Source of the DNA: CAVROT01 sp963722905
Lineage (GTDB): Bacteria > Pseudomonadota > Alphaproteobacteria > Rhodobacterales > Rhodobacteraceae
NCBI GenBank assembly: GCA_963722905.1
Contig: CAVROT010000007.1
Span: 1-44,661, forward strand
Reading direction: 5' to 3'
Length of the DNA: 44,661 bases
Shown piece after piece: positions 1 to 6,583 of the stretch. Made by a program: the position numbers and the translations under genes. The notes beneath the pieces are model-generated. The model had not been told where the DNA came from. It made no database searches and saw only the letters and a program-made list of their open reading frames with translations. Positions within the stretch are counted from its first letter, which is position 1. Every line of letters starts with the position of its first letter.

Positions 1-280
1 CAGCGGGGAAATGAGCGATCGGCGCAATGCCGAGGATCGTCGTGCAAGTGCCGGCGCAGCAGGTGCCATCGTCCACGTCGTTCGCATCAGAAGGATGCCC
101 GGCGGAACAGAGGACGATGTCCTGCGCATCGTGGGACTTGCCGTCGTCTACCGCAGTGGAGGCATGGTGATCATGCGCGCCCGCTGCGGGTACTATCAGC
201 GTCCCAAAGGCAAGAAACGTGACCAAGGACAGAACCATGGCGGTGCGCAGCAGCGTGAGGATGGCGGTGAACGCGGACAT
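1..280 (-). CDS. Small secreted His/Cys-rich protein, 3' end outside window
   Basis: Reading the minus strand from the ATG at 280 gives 93 codons with no stop before the window edge, so the gene is partial. The first ~35 residues form a hydrophobic signal peptide ending near PAAGA. Next comes a short His-rich patch (HDHHA), and around residues 75-85 a cysteine cluster (TCCAGTC). This resembles the small periplasmic metal-stress proteins often found in copper-resistance clusters, but I cannot name the family. A CsoR-type palindrome lies at 318-334, 37 bases upstream of the start, so it is probably expressed under copper control. It lies 150 bases downstream of the DUF305 fusion gene on the same strand but has its own operator. 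Confidence is good that it is coding, low on function. Confidence 0.6.
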   Translation of the reverse strand, partial: MSAFTAILTLLRTAMVLSLVTFLAFGTLIVPAAGAHDHHASTAVDDGKSHDAQDIVLCSAGHPSDANDVDDGTCCAGTCTTILGIAPIAHFPA

Positions 281-317
281 GACCGACGATCTATCCGGGC
301 TCGTCCACCCTGTCAAT

Positions 318-334
318 ATACCCACCACGGGTAT
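318..334. promoter_or_regulatory. CsoR-type operator site 1
   Basis: Perfect inverted repeat ATACCC-ACCAC-GGGTAT just upstream of the small secreted gene starting at 280. It has the same arms and 5-base spacer as the palindrome at 1756-1772 and nearly the same as that at 3745-3761. CsoR-family repressors are known to bind C/G-tract palindromes of this kind; binding here is inferred. Confidence 0.7.
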
Positions 335-430
335 GGAGGAAGCGTACCGATGCGTGTCGGATTCCGAACGCAGTGAAGGATGTGCGACCGAGATACCGTC
401 TCGTCCGCTTCATCCGCGCGTCTCGACCGG

Positions 431-1744
431 TCAGAACACCAGTCGCACGATCATCACGACAGCCATGCCCATCATCATCAGGTTCTCGGTCAGCGACACA
501 AAGCCCAGGGGCACGTTCGAGCCGCCTCCGACGCAGGCGCATTTCAGCTCCCGCTTGTCGAGATAGACGGCCTTGAAGACCGAGGCGGCACCGATGGTGG
601 CGATGAAGAGGGCGGCGGGGGCCGCGAGCCAGGTCAGCAGCATCCCCGTCATCAGCACGCCGGCCGCCGTCTCGACCCACGGATAGACGTAGGCATAGGG
701 CACCCATCTGCGCGCCAGCAGGTCGTAGTTCAGAAACATGGTCGAGAAGCTCTCGATGTCGCGCAGCTTCTGCATCCCCAGCAGGATCATCGAGATCGAG
801 ATGAACCAGCCCAGCGTCTGCCATGTGATTGCACCGAGGACTCCGACCGACAGCGCCACCGCCGTCGCCGCGGCAACGGCGAAGAGATAGATGACCGGGC
901 GATAGGTCGTGGCTTTCGGGTCGAAGTCGGTCAGCTTCTCGCGCAGGGCCTGATAGCCGCCGACGCGGTCCCCCTCGATCCAGATCTGAGGGGTCGTGGG
1001 AACGCCGTGCTCTTCCTTGAAGGCGTCCACCTCGGGGCGTGTGCGGAACAGCCGGTCGTCGACTTCGTATCCCTTGGACTTCAGGAGCCATCGGGCTTTC
1101 TGCCCGGAGGGGCACAGATGATCGGGCAGCGCCATCCGGTAGAGCACAGCGGTCTTGCCGGTCGCGGCGGCGGCGGGGTCGGTCGTCACTTCGGTGACGT
1201 CGCGGGTATCCTTGGGCATGTCGGGTCTCCGTCCAGTCAAGGTTCGTTGCGGGGGGTGCCGGCGGGTGCGTCTCCGTTCGAACTCGATGTCGGCGATGTA
1301 GCGCTCCATCTCCGCGATCTCCGCACGCTGCGCCTCGATGATGGCATCGGCCAGCGCGCGCACCCGCGGGTCCGAAATGTTTGCGCGTTCCGAGGTCATG
1401 ATTGCAATGGAATGGTGCGGGATCATCGCCTTCATCCACGCGACGTCGCCCACCGTATCCTGGCTGCGCACAAGGTAGAGCGCGCCGGCGAAGGCGAGGG
1501 CCGCGCCCGCGAAGATGGCGATGTTCACCTTCCGGTTCGCGTACATCCCCAGCATGAAGGCGAGCATGACGATCGCCATGACAGCGCCCATGTAGAGCGC
1601 CATCCACATCCGCGTCTGACTGAACCAGACGTGGTCCAACGCGTAGGTGTTGAGGTACATCAGGCCGTACATCACCACCGTGGACGTGGCGATCATGGCG
1701 GCGAAGCGGCTATAGGAGCCGCCCGATCGGTGAGAATCTTCCAT
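431..1744 (-). CDS. DUF305 / glutaredoxin / MauE-like membrane fusion protein
   Basis: 437 residues in one open frame. Residues ~15-93 contain three membrane segments. Residues ~98-153 form a DUF305 domain with the paired histidines (MIPHH, 107-111). Residues ~195-260 are a glutaredoxin-like fold with a monothiol CPSG motif at 211-214. Residues ~275-437 are a MauE/DoxX-type membrane domain with a CACVGGG loop. Met176 (position 1219) has its own ribosome site (GGAG, about 8 bases upstream) and starts what looks like a separate Grx-MauE protein. The linker (~155-175) is Arg/Pro-rich and unlike either family, so this may be two genes joined by loss of a stop. Start 1744 was chosen because a G-rich ribosome site precedes it and the longer start at 1780 would place the operator inside the coding region. 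Likely role: envelope copper/thiol homeostasis, inferred from CsoR control and domains. Confidence 0.8.
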   Translation of the reverse strand: MEDSHRSGGSYSRFAAMIATSTVVMYGLMYLNTYALDHVWFSQTRMWMALYMGAVMAIVMLAFMLGMYANRKVNIAIFAGAALAFAGALYLVRSQDTVGDVAWMKAMIPHHSIAIMTSERANISDPRVRALADAIIEAQRAEIAEMERYIADIEFERRRTRRHPPQRTLTGRRPDMPKDTRDVTEVTTDPAAAATGKTAVLYRMALPDHLCPSGQKARWLLKSKGYEVDDRLFRTRPEVDAFKEEHGVPTTPQIWIEGDRVGGYQALREKLTDFDPKATTYRPVIYLFAVAAATAVALSVGVLGAITWQTLGWFISISMILLGMQKLRDIESFSTMFLNYDLLARRWVPYAYVYPWVETAAGVLMTGMLLTWLAAPAALFIATIGAASVFKAVYLDKRELKCACVGGGSNVPLGFVSLTENLMMMGMAVVMIVRLVF

Positions 1745-1753
1745 AGATCCCCC

Positions 1754-1774
1754 ATATACCCCTCTAGGGTATAT
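1754..1774. promoter_or_regulatory. CsoR-type operator site 2, divergent promoter region
   Basis: Perfect 8-5-8 inverted repeat (arms ATATACCC and GGGTATAT, spacer CTCTA) between the divergent starts of the DUF305 fusion (1744, minus) and csoR (1849, plus). It ends 9 bases from the fusion start and so would block that promoter; it may also give csoR autoregulation. It is the most symmetric of the three related palindromes in the island. Confidence 0.75.
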
Positions 1775-1848
1775 AAACAACCCGGCCGCTGCGATTGTTC
1801 CTCGGTTTCCGTCGACATCCGCGCGCGCAGGGGGTCTATGCTGCCGCC

Positions 1849-2121
1849 ATGCACGAAAACAGGGAAGCAGCGCTCAAGCGCCTCAAGCGCCTCGAAGGCC
1901 AGGTCCGCGGGATCGCGCGGATGGTCGAGGAGGACCGCTACTGCGTCGATATCCTGACGCAGGTCGCCGCGGTGCGGGCAGCCCTCAAGGGCGTCGAGAA
2001 GCTGGTGATCGACGATCACGCCGCGCATTGCATCGAGGACGCGCTGGCCGCGGGCGATCTGCAGAACCAGCGCGCGAAGTTCACCGAGCTGCTGGAGCTC
2101 CTGGACAAGGCGCGCGGTTGA
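1849..2121 (+). CDS. csoR: CsoR/RcnR-family metal-sensing repressor
   Basis: 90 residues, the usual length for this all-helical DUF156 family. The protein opens with the basic first helix (ALKRLKRLEGQVRGI) that contacts DNA in the tetramer. The Cu(I) ligands of CsoR are all present with the right spacing: Cys32, His57 and Cys61 (YC...DHAAHC), matching the C-X24-H-X3-C pattern of characterised copper sensors. The family releases DNA when it binds metal, so target genes are induced by copper. The start was placed at MHENRE because an earlier in-frame start would add residues unlike the family; the strong G-rich tract at 1830 serves no better in-frame start. It diverges from the DUF305 fusion, with a palindrome in between. 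Copper sensing is inferred from the ligand set; formaldehyde or sulfide-sensing relatives are less likely. Confidence 0.9.
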   Translation: MHENREAALKRLKRLEGQVRGIARMVEEDRYCVDILTQVAAVRAALKGVEKLVIDDHAAHCIEDALAAGDLQNQRAKFTELLELLDKARG

Positions 2122-2220
2122 GAGACGGCGCAAGGCCAAGGGCCTGCTCGTGGCGACCGCCGCGCTCGCGATGCCGATGGACGTCGCCCGGGTGAATTCC
2201 GCGTCCGGACGGCCCGCGCA

Positions 2221-2239
2221 GGGTTTCGGGGCGAAACCC
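2221..2239. terminator. Hairpin between convergent csoR and cytochrome c genes
   Basis: Perfect 8-bp stem (GGGTTTCG / CGAAACCC) with a GGG loop in the 310-base gap between the convergent csoR and cytochrome c genes. There is no clear T-run on either side, so it is only a candidate terminator. Apart from this hairpin and a run of ten C at 2414-2423, I see nothing gene-like between 2122 and 2431. Confidence 0.35.
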
Positions 2240-2431
2240 CTCGGGGTCAAACATCCCGGCCGGGCGATAGAGGACGAACGGGTCCGTCAGCGCCGATCGC
2301 GGATCGCCCGTGGCATGCCCGGTCCGCGCGCCGGACATCGCACCTTCGGACGTGCAGCGGCCGTCGCCCAAAGGGCAATCGACCGGAACAGCGGAGCGAA
2401 CCGGTTCGAGGAGCCCCCCCCCCGGACACGT

Positions 2432-2899
2432 CTACCGGCCGGCTTGCGTGTTCATCGCGTCGTGCCGGGCACGGACGTCGGCCGGCCAGGTCGATTTGAT
2501 ATAGGACAGCGCGGCGACGATCTCCTCGTCCGTCAGCATGCCGTCGTAGGCGGGCATGCCCGAGAGCGGTGCGTCGTCCATGAGGCCCGCCAGCCCGTGC
2601 TTGGTCAGCGCGAACAACGTGGCGTCGTCGTGGTGCCAGGTGTGGCCGGTCGCGTCATGCGGCGGTGCAGGCCGCAGACCGTCCGCGCCCGCGCCACGCC
2701 AGTCCGGCTGGCCTTCAAGCGCGGCACCGTGGCAGGCGGCGCACTCTGCGGCATAAACCTCAGCCCCGAGGGCGACGGTCGGGGCGTCGTCCGGGCGCAG
2801 ACGCACCCCCTCCGCTCCGGCAGGAGCAGGGAGGAGACCCGCGACCGCCGATCCGGCGAGCAGGAGCCCGCCGGACACAAGCCAGTTGCGCATGGTCAC
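2432..2899 (-). CDS. Periplasmic mono-haem cytochrome c (class I)
   Basis: 155 residues. Residues 1-29 are a signal peptide ending AGA. The single haem motif CAACH is at residues 53-57 and the likely axial methionine is Met115 in SGMPAYDGM, followed by a LTDEEI helix and the C-terminal helix typical of class I cytochromes c. It would be exported and matured in the periplasm and shuttle electrons there; its partner is unknown. The GTG start at 2899 lies one base after the DUF411 stop; an in-frame ATG at 2893 is an alternative. As the last gene of the operator-3 unit it is probably expressed with DUF411 under copper control. Similar SoxX/CccA-like cytochromes are common in metal-resistance clusters. 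Confidence 0.88.
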   Translation of the reverse strand: MTMRNWLVSGGLLLAGSAVAGLLPAPAGAEGVRLRPDDAPTVALGAEVYAAECAACHGAALEGQPDWRGAGADGLRPAPPHDATGHTWHHDDATLFALTKHGLAGLMDDAPLSGMPAYDGMLTDEEIVAALSYIKSTWPADVRARHDAMNTQAGR

Positions 2900-2900
2900 A

Positions 2901-3368
2901 TCATTTCGCGAACGGCTCGGGCGTGCCGGCGCGGTAGAACACCGCGCCGTTCCCGGCCGTCCCGCCGAAGGCGATCACGTCGTAGCGCGCTGCCGGATCG
3001 TCCCCCATGCCCGGCGAGCCCATCGGCATTCCCGGCACGGCGAGCCCCGCGATGGCCGGGCGGTCGCGCAGGACGGCCTCCAGCGCCTCGAACGGAACAT
3101 GCCCCTCGAACACGTAGCCGTCCGCCTGCACGCTATGGCAGGACGCGAGGGTCGCCGGCACGCCGAGCGCGGCCTTCTGGGCAGGGGCGTCGATCAGTTC
3201 CGAAACGGTGACGGCATGGCCGCGCGCGCGGGCGAGGTCCGCCCAGGCGTGGCAGCAACCGCAGCCGGGCGCTGCGAACACGTGCATCGGAGCCGCCGCG
3301 CGGGCGGGAAGGGTGGCAGCGGCAAGCCCGGCGGCGGAGAGGGCGAGGAAGGTTCGACGGGTCGTCAT
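2901..3368 (-). CDS. DUF411 family metal-binding protein
   Basis: 155 residues. The N-terminus MTTRRTFLALSAAGLAAATL is a twin-arginine-like signal, implying export as a folded, possibly metal-loaded protein. The mature part opens with MHVFAAPGCGCC (CGCC at 36-39, followed by His40), the hallmark of DUF411, and later has SCH, EGHVP and a Gly/Met stretch GMPMGSPGMG, all plausible soft-metal ligands. DUF411 proteins are linked to copper and silver resistance clusters; the biochemical role is not settled. Its ATG overlaps the stop of the preceding 124-codon frame as ATGA. A second upstream frame runs into it without a stop, which matters for the frameshift question in the neighbouring entry. Confidence 0.9.
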   Translation of the reverse strand: MTTRRTFLALSAAGLAAATLPARAAAPMHVFAAPGCGCCHAWADLARARGHAVTVSELIDAPAQKAALGVPATLASCHSVQADGYVFEGHVPFEALEAVLRDRPAIAGLAVPGMPMGSPGMGDDPAARYDVIAFGGTAGNGAVFYRAGTPEPFAK

Positions 3369-3739
3369 GGGATCGGTCCTTTGTCCGTGGATCTGGGGGT
3401 GCGCCCCGGCGGGGCGGGCGGCTCGGGCCCTCGGATGACCGGTCGGAGTGACCTTGTCGACGCCGATCCGAACCGAGATGCCGGTCGAAGGGCCGATGGC
3501 TCTCGGGGCTTGGGTCCATGGGGCGAACGGGCGGATCGCATCCGCCAGGCAACCCCCGCCCATGCCGCAGCCCATGGCATCGCAGCACTCGGCAAGCGCA
3601 GCCGCGTCGTCGGCAAGCGCCACCGGCCCTCATTGTGCACCGAATGCGACCCCTCATGCGACCGCGCATGGGTCATCGACGCGCTGCCGTCGTGGAGCAA
3701 CAGGACCGCAGGAAGCAGGGTGAGGCAGGCAGGGATCAT
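3365..3739 (-). CDS. Small secreted His/Cys-rich ORF with apparent frameshift
   Basis: The ATG at 3739 opens a frame with a signal-like start (MIPACLTLLPAVLLLHDG) and a His-rich patch (THARSHEGSHSVHNEG), running 124 codons to a stop that overlaps the DUF411 ATG. From about codon 39 on, this frame becomes Arg/Pro/Ser-rich and unconvincing. The frame two bases over, opening at about 3625, reads ALADDAAALAECCDAMGCG and on to a Pro/Arg-rich tail (TGHPRARAARPAG). That is what one expects for the Cys cluster and tail of small copper-cluster proteins. So the original gene probably joined the two frames and carries a one- or two-base indel near 3620-3630, or the sequence has an error there. It sits directly behind operator 3 and leads the DUF411-cytochrome c unit. 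Family assignment is tentative. Confidence 0.45.
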   Translation of the reverse strand: MIPACLTLLPAVLLLHDGSASMTHARSHEGSHSVHNEGRWRLPTTRLRLPSAAMPWAAAWAGVAWRMRSARSPHGPKPREPSALRPASRFGSASTRSLRPVIRGPEPPAPPGRTPRSTDKGPIP

Positions 3740-3766
3740 CCGGCATACCTACAGGGGGTATGCCGG
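3740..3766. promoter_or_regulatory. CsoR-type operator site 3
   Basis: Inverted repeat with perfect 10-bp arms (CCGGCATACC and GGTATGCCGG) around a 7-base centre. Its core ATACCT-N5-GGGTAT (3745-3761) matches sites 1 and 2 with one change. It abuts the ATG at 3739, so a bound repressor would cover the promoter of the small secreted ORF, DUF411 and cytochrome c genes. Confidence 0.7.
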
Positions 3767-3781
3767 CCAGGCAACTGCGGC

Positions 3782-4330
3782 TCAGTGGCCGTGCGGCGAT
3801 CCGCCCCGCGCGATGGCAAGGTGATGCTCCCTGTGATGGTCCCGGCTCGCCATCAGCCCGAAGAACCCAAGCCCGTGGATCCGCGCAACCGTCGCCGGAT
3901 CGTCGCTGGTGACGGTCAGGACCGCGCCGCCCGCCGTCGCCTCGCCCCGTGCGGACCAGAGGCCGGCTATCGCGAGCTGCCCCGCATGGGCCGGGACCAT
4001 GCGCCCAAGCGCCGCGGCCGTCTTCGCGCCGCCCGTGGCTGTCGCGCGCAGACCGTCGGGCATCCGCTCCGTCCGGACCTCCGCGCGGGTCGCGAGCAAA
4101 TCCATATCCACGAGATGCGCGCGCAGGCCGTCGAGATCGACGCGGGACCAGTCCGTTGCCGGATCGGCCTCCAGCACTGACACGACCTCAGCGAGGGCGG
4201 CGAAGGCCCCCTGGCCCGGTTCGGTGAGCACTGCGGGTCGCTCGGGGGGACCGCCATGCATCGCGGCGTGGTCCTGCTGCGCTGCGGCAGGCGTCGCGAG
4301 GGCCAGCATAAGGCACAAGGGCTTCAACAT
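3782..4330 (-). CDS. Uncharacterised secreted protein of the copper island
   Basis: 182 residues with a clear signal peptide (MLKPLCLMLALATPAAAQ). After a His/Met patch (DHAAMHGG) there is an alpha/beta domain containing LRAHLVDMDLL and a second-half motif RMVPAHAGQLAIAGLW. The end is strongly His-rich: RDHHREHHLAIARGGSPHGH. I recognise this as a conserved hypothetical type seen in alphaproteobacterial metal clusters but know no function. His-rich ends on an exported protein suggest divalent-metal or copper binding. The start is fixed by GGAGA seven bases upstream. It is divergent from the Crp/Fnr gene across only 54 bases, so the palindrome at 4384-4399 could serve both. It has no CsoR-type palindrome of its own. 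Confidence 0.75.
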   Translation of the reverse strand: MLKPLCLMLALATPAAAQQDHAAMHGGPPERPAVLTEPGQGAFAALAEVVSVLEADPATDWSRVDLDGLRAHLVDMDLLATRAEVRTERMPDGLRATATGGAKTAAALGRMVPAHAGQLAIAGLWSARGEATAGGAVLTVTSDDPATVARIHGLGFFGLMASRDHHREHHLAIARGGSPHGH

Positions 4331-4383
4331 GGTCGGATCTCCGTTCGGGTCGCTTCTCCTTGCCACGTACCCGCGCATGACGA

Positions 4384-4399
4384 CATGATCTCGATCATG
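4384..4399. promoter_or_regulatory. FNR-like palindrome overlapping the crp/fnr start
   Basis: CATGATC-TC-GATCATG, a perfect 7-2-7 inverted repeat. Read as ATGAT-N4-ATCAT it matches the TTGAT-N4-ATCAA FNR-type consensus in four of five bases per half. It lies between divergent genes and covers the two possible start codons (4385 and 4397) of the adjacent Crp/Fnr-type regulator, so autoregulation is plausible. If translation starts at 4397 the site lies in the leader. Confidence 0.45.
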
Positions 4400-4927
4400 T
4401 TCAATTGCTTGTCGCACATGTTCGACGGTGCCCCCGAACGGAGCCTCCCCGCAGGCGCATTTCTGTTCCGGCGCGGTGATCCGGTCCGGCGTCTCTTCCT
4501 CGTGCGCGGCGGGAGCGTTGCACTTCATCGGGCGCTTGCGGACGGCGGTGCGCTCACGCTCCATGTCGCGGCCGCGGGCGACATCGTAGCCCTCGCCTCT
4601 CGCTTTGCCGAGACCACCCATTGCGATGCGTTCTGCGAAACGGACACGCGCGTGGCCGTCCGTCCCGCCGCAATGATCCGCAGCCGGCTCGGCACCTCGC
4701 CTGCGGCGGCCGCGCTCGCCGACACGGCCCGTGAGGTGCAGGCCCTGCGGGCCAGGGTCGAGGTGCTCCGACTTCGGCGGCTCTCGGACCGGCTCGATGC
4801 CTACCTCGGCCTCCACCGCCAGCCGGGACACGGAGGCTGGGTCGGGGTAGCCGACTGGATCGGCGCGTCCGCCCCGGCCCTCTATCGGGAGCTGGCACGA
4901 CGGCGGGTGGCCGAGGGCGCGATATGA
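4385..4927 (+). CDS. Crp/Fnr-type regulator, possibly truncated at the C-terminus
   Basis: 180 residues from the ATG at 4385 (176 from 4397). Residues ~15-110 form a cyclic-nucleotide-binding-like beta-roll (LPAGAFLFRRGDPVRRLFLV, then AAGDIVALASRF), followed by a long dimerisation helix (ADTAREVQALRARVEVLRLRRLSDRL). The end is a helix-turn-helix (VADWIGASAPALYRELARRR). The chain stops at AEGAI, right after the recognition helix; most Crp/Fnr proteins continue 15-30 residues through the winged part. The stop at 4925-4927 is three bases from the proposed IS border at 4930, so insertion may have removed the wing. Cysteines near residues 8, 82 and 86 may matter for redox sensing. The effector is unknown. 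It may control the divergent secreted protein. Confidence 0.75.
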   Translation: MISIMFNCLSHMFDGAPERSLPAGAFLFRRGDPVRRLFLVRGGSVALHRALADGGALTLHVAAAGDIVALASRFAETTHCDAFCETDTRVAVRPAAMIRSRLGTSPAAAALADTAREVQALRARVEVLRLRRLSDRLDAYLGLHRQPGHGGWVGVADWIGASAPALYRELARRRVAEGAI

Positions 4928-6020
4928 CACGGTTCATTCGGTAAATCGGCGGAACGCCTTCGTTGAATAAACCGTATATTCCAATACCGTTAGAAAAATC
5001 CTTTTGGAGGCGCGTTGGGGGGCAGGCCGGGATGAGGGGAACGCCTCCGTTCGGGCGGCCCTGGGTTCGGCGGTGACCGGCTTTGGCATCTTGCGGAGGT
5101 CGCGGGCTGCGGTGGCGCGGAGGCGCCGGTCTTTCGCGCCGCGCGGTCCCGCGAGGGGCAGCCGGTCGGGCTTCGGCAGGCGTTCGAGGTGCGCGAAGGG
5201 CATCCCGGCCTTCTTCCGGGCGCAGACCGACGCGACGCAGGCATCGGTCCGGGCGATCGCGCGGGCCCGGTCCCGCGCGTCCTCACGGGCGTGGCGCGCG
5301 ATCTTGCGGACGGGGGCGCGGACCGGGCGGTCCGCCGCGCCGGCAAGGGCGCGACAGGTGTCGTCCCCGCCACAGGCCGGGGCGCGGCCCGGTCATGGTG
5401 CGCCAGTACGTCCCGATCTGCTTGCCGTAGGGCAGGCGTACGCGTTGGCCTGCGCGTCGAAGGCGACGTCCGCCGCCGGGAAGTCGCCGTCCTGGCGCAC
5501 GGTCCTGTCGAGGACCGGAATGCGGGGCTCGATCCGCTGCTCGTCGACGCGCCGGCCGCGCATGTCGGCCGATCCGCGGGCGGTGCCGGCGGCAGCGCAA
5601 GGGTCGGCAGCACGTCCGGACCGTGGCCGTCGATGCGCCGCATCGCCCGGAACGTCGGCCAGCCCGGCACGGGGCCCGGCGCCAGGCGGTGTCGGCGGCG
5701 CGGCGTTCGGGGTGCAGGTCGAACCGATCGGCCGTCCCGACGGGCATGTCGCGGACCGCGCCGACCCCGGCCCGGCGGATCGGCGCGGTCGCCGCCACGT
5801 CGACCGCTGCCCGGCAGGGCATCGCGCAGCGATGTCCCGAGAGGGATGACCGCGCTCCCCGGATCGACCGGGCCGTTCGTGCTGCAGGCGAAGAAGGGTC
5901 TGTCGCCGTTGCCCCCCCCCCGAACCCGCGCAGCGGGATCTGAGGGGCGATATCGTGCCGGGCCGGACGGACGTCGCCGCTCCGAAGGCCGCGCCATCGA
6001 GGGCATCGGGACGGCCCCGA

Positions 6021-6131
6021 GCGGCACGGGTCCCGGCGGCACGGTCCCGGCGGCACGGGTCCCGGCGGCACGGGTCCCGGCGGCACGGGTCCCGGCGGCA
6101 CGGGTCCGAGCGGCACGGGTCCCGGCGGCAC
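6021..6131. repeat. 15-bp minisatellite, about 7.4 copies
   Basis: Unit GCGGCACGGGTCCCG repeated from 6021 to 6124 with a partial eighth copy. Unit 2 (6036-6049) has lost one G and is 14 bases; unit 6 ends TCCGA instead of TCCCG. All other units are identical. The array lies inside the degenerate transposase and would add five residues per unit. Confidence 0.92.
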
Positions 6132-6502
6132 AAGTCGTCGTCTTCGTCGCCACCCGGGCCCCGCACGTCTCCCCGGAGGACCGGCCCGCATCCGCCTCGA
6201 TGAGGGAGGCGTCGGCTCCGGACGCCCCGCCCCCGGCCGGGCCCTCCGCAAGGCATCGCGTCAGGACCGTCCCGGACAGATGCCGCAACGGGTCGCTGTC
6301 GCAAGAACGCCCGTGGCGGTTCCCGGAGACGGTCGGATGGTCCGGGACGCGGTCGGCGAGGTCGAGACGGCAGACCCGCCGGCACGCCGGGCCGGGGCGG
6401 ACCTCCGCGCGAAGGCGGCGCCCGGACCCGATCGCGAAGCAGCGGCCCGCCGGCAGCATTCGGACCATCGGCGCGGGATCGACCGAAAGCCGCCCCGCCG
6501 TG

Positions 6503-6583
6503 CCGTGGAAGGGGCGGGGCCGTGGAAAGGGGCGGGGCCGTGGACGGGGCCGTGGAAGGGGCGGGGCCGTGGAAGGGGCGGGG
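6503..6583. repeat. 17-bp minisatellite, five imperfect units
   Basis: Units of CCGTGGAAGGGGCGGGG at 6503-6519, 6550-6566 and 6567-6583, with an 18-base unit (extra A) at 6520-6537 and a 12-base unit at 6538-6549. On the minus strand it expands the part of the transposase between its first block and RLSVDPAPMVRML into a Pro/Arg run. Confidence 0.9.

Noticed and set aside
380..1957. Long plus-strand open frame of 525 codons across the DUF305 fusion
   Set aside because: Composition is His/Arg/Asp-rich with no domain, and it mirrors a well-supported minus-strand gene. It is a GC-bias shadow.
2150..3211. Plus-strand frame of 353 codons downstream of csoR
   Set aside because: Runs antisense to the cytochrome c and DUF411 genes and has no domain of its own.
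6021..6583. CRISPR array
   Set aside because: The repeats are contiguous minisatellite units with no unique spacers, and no cas gene is present.
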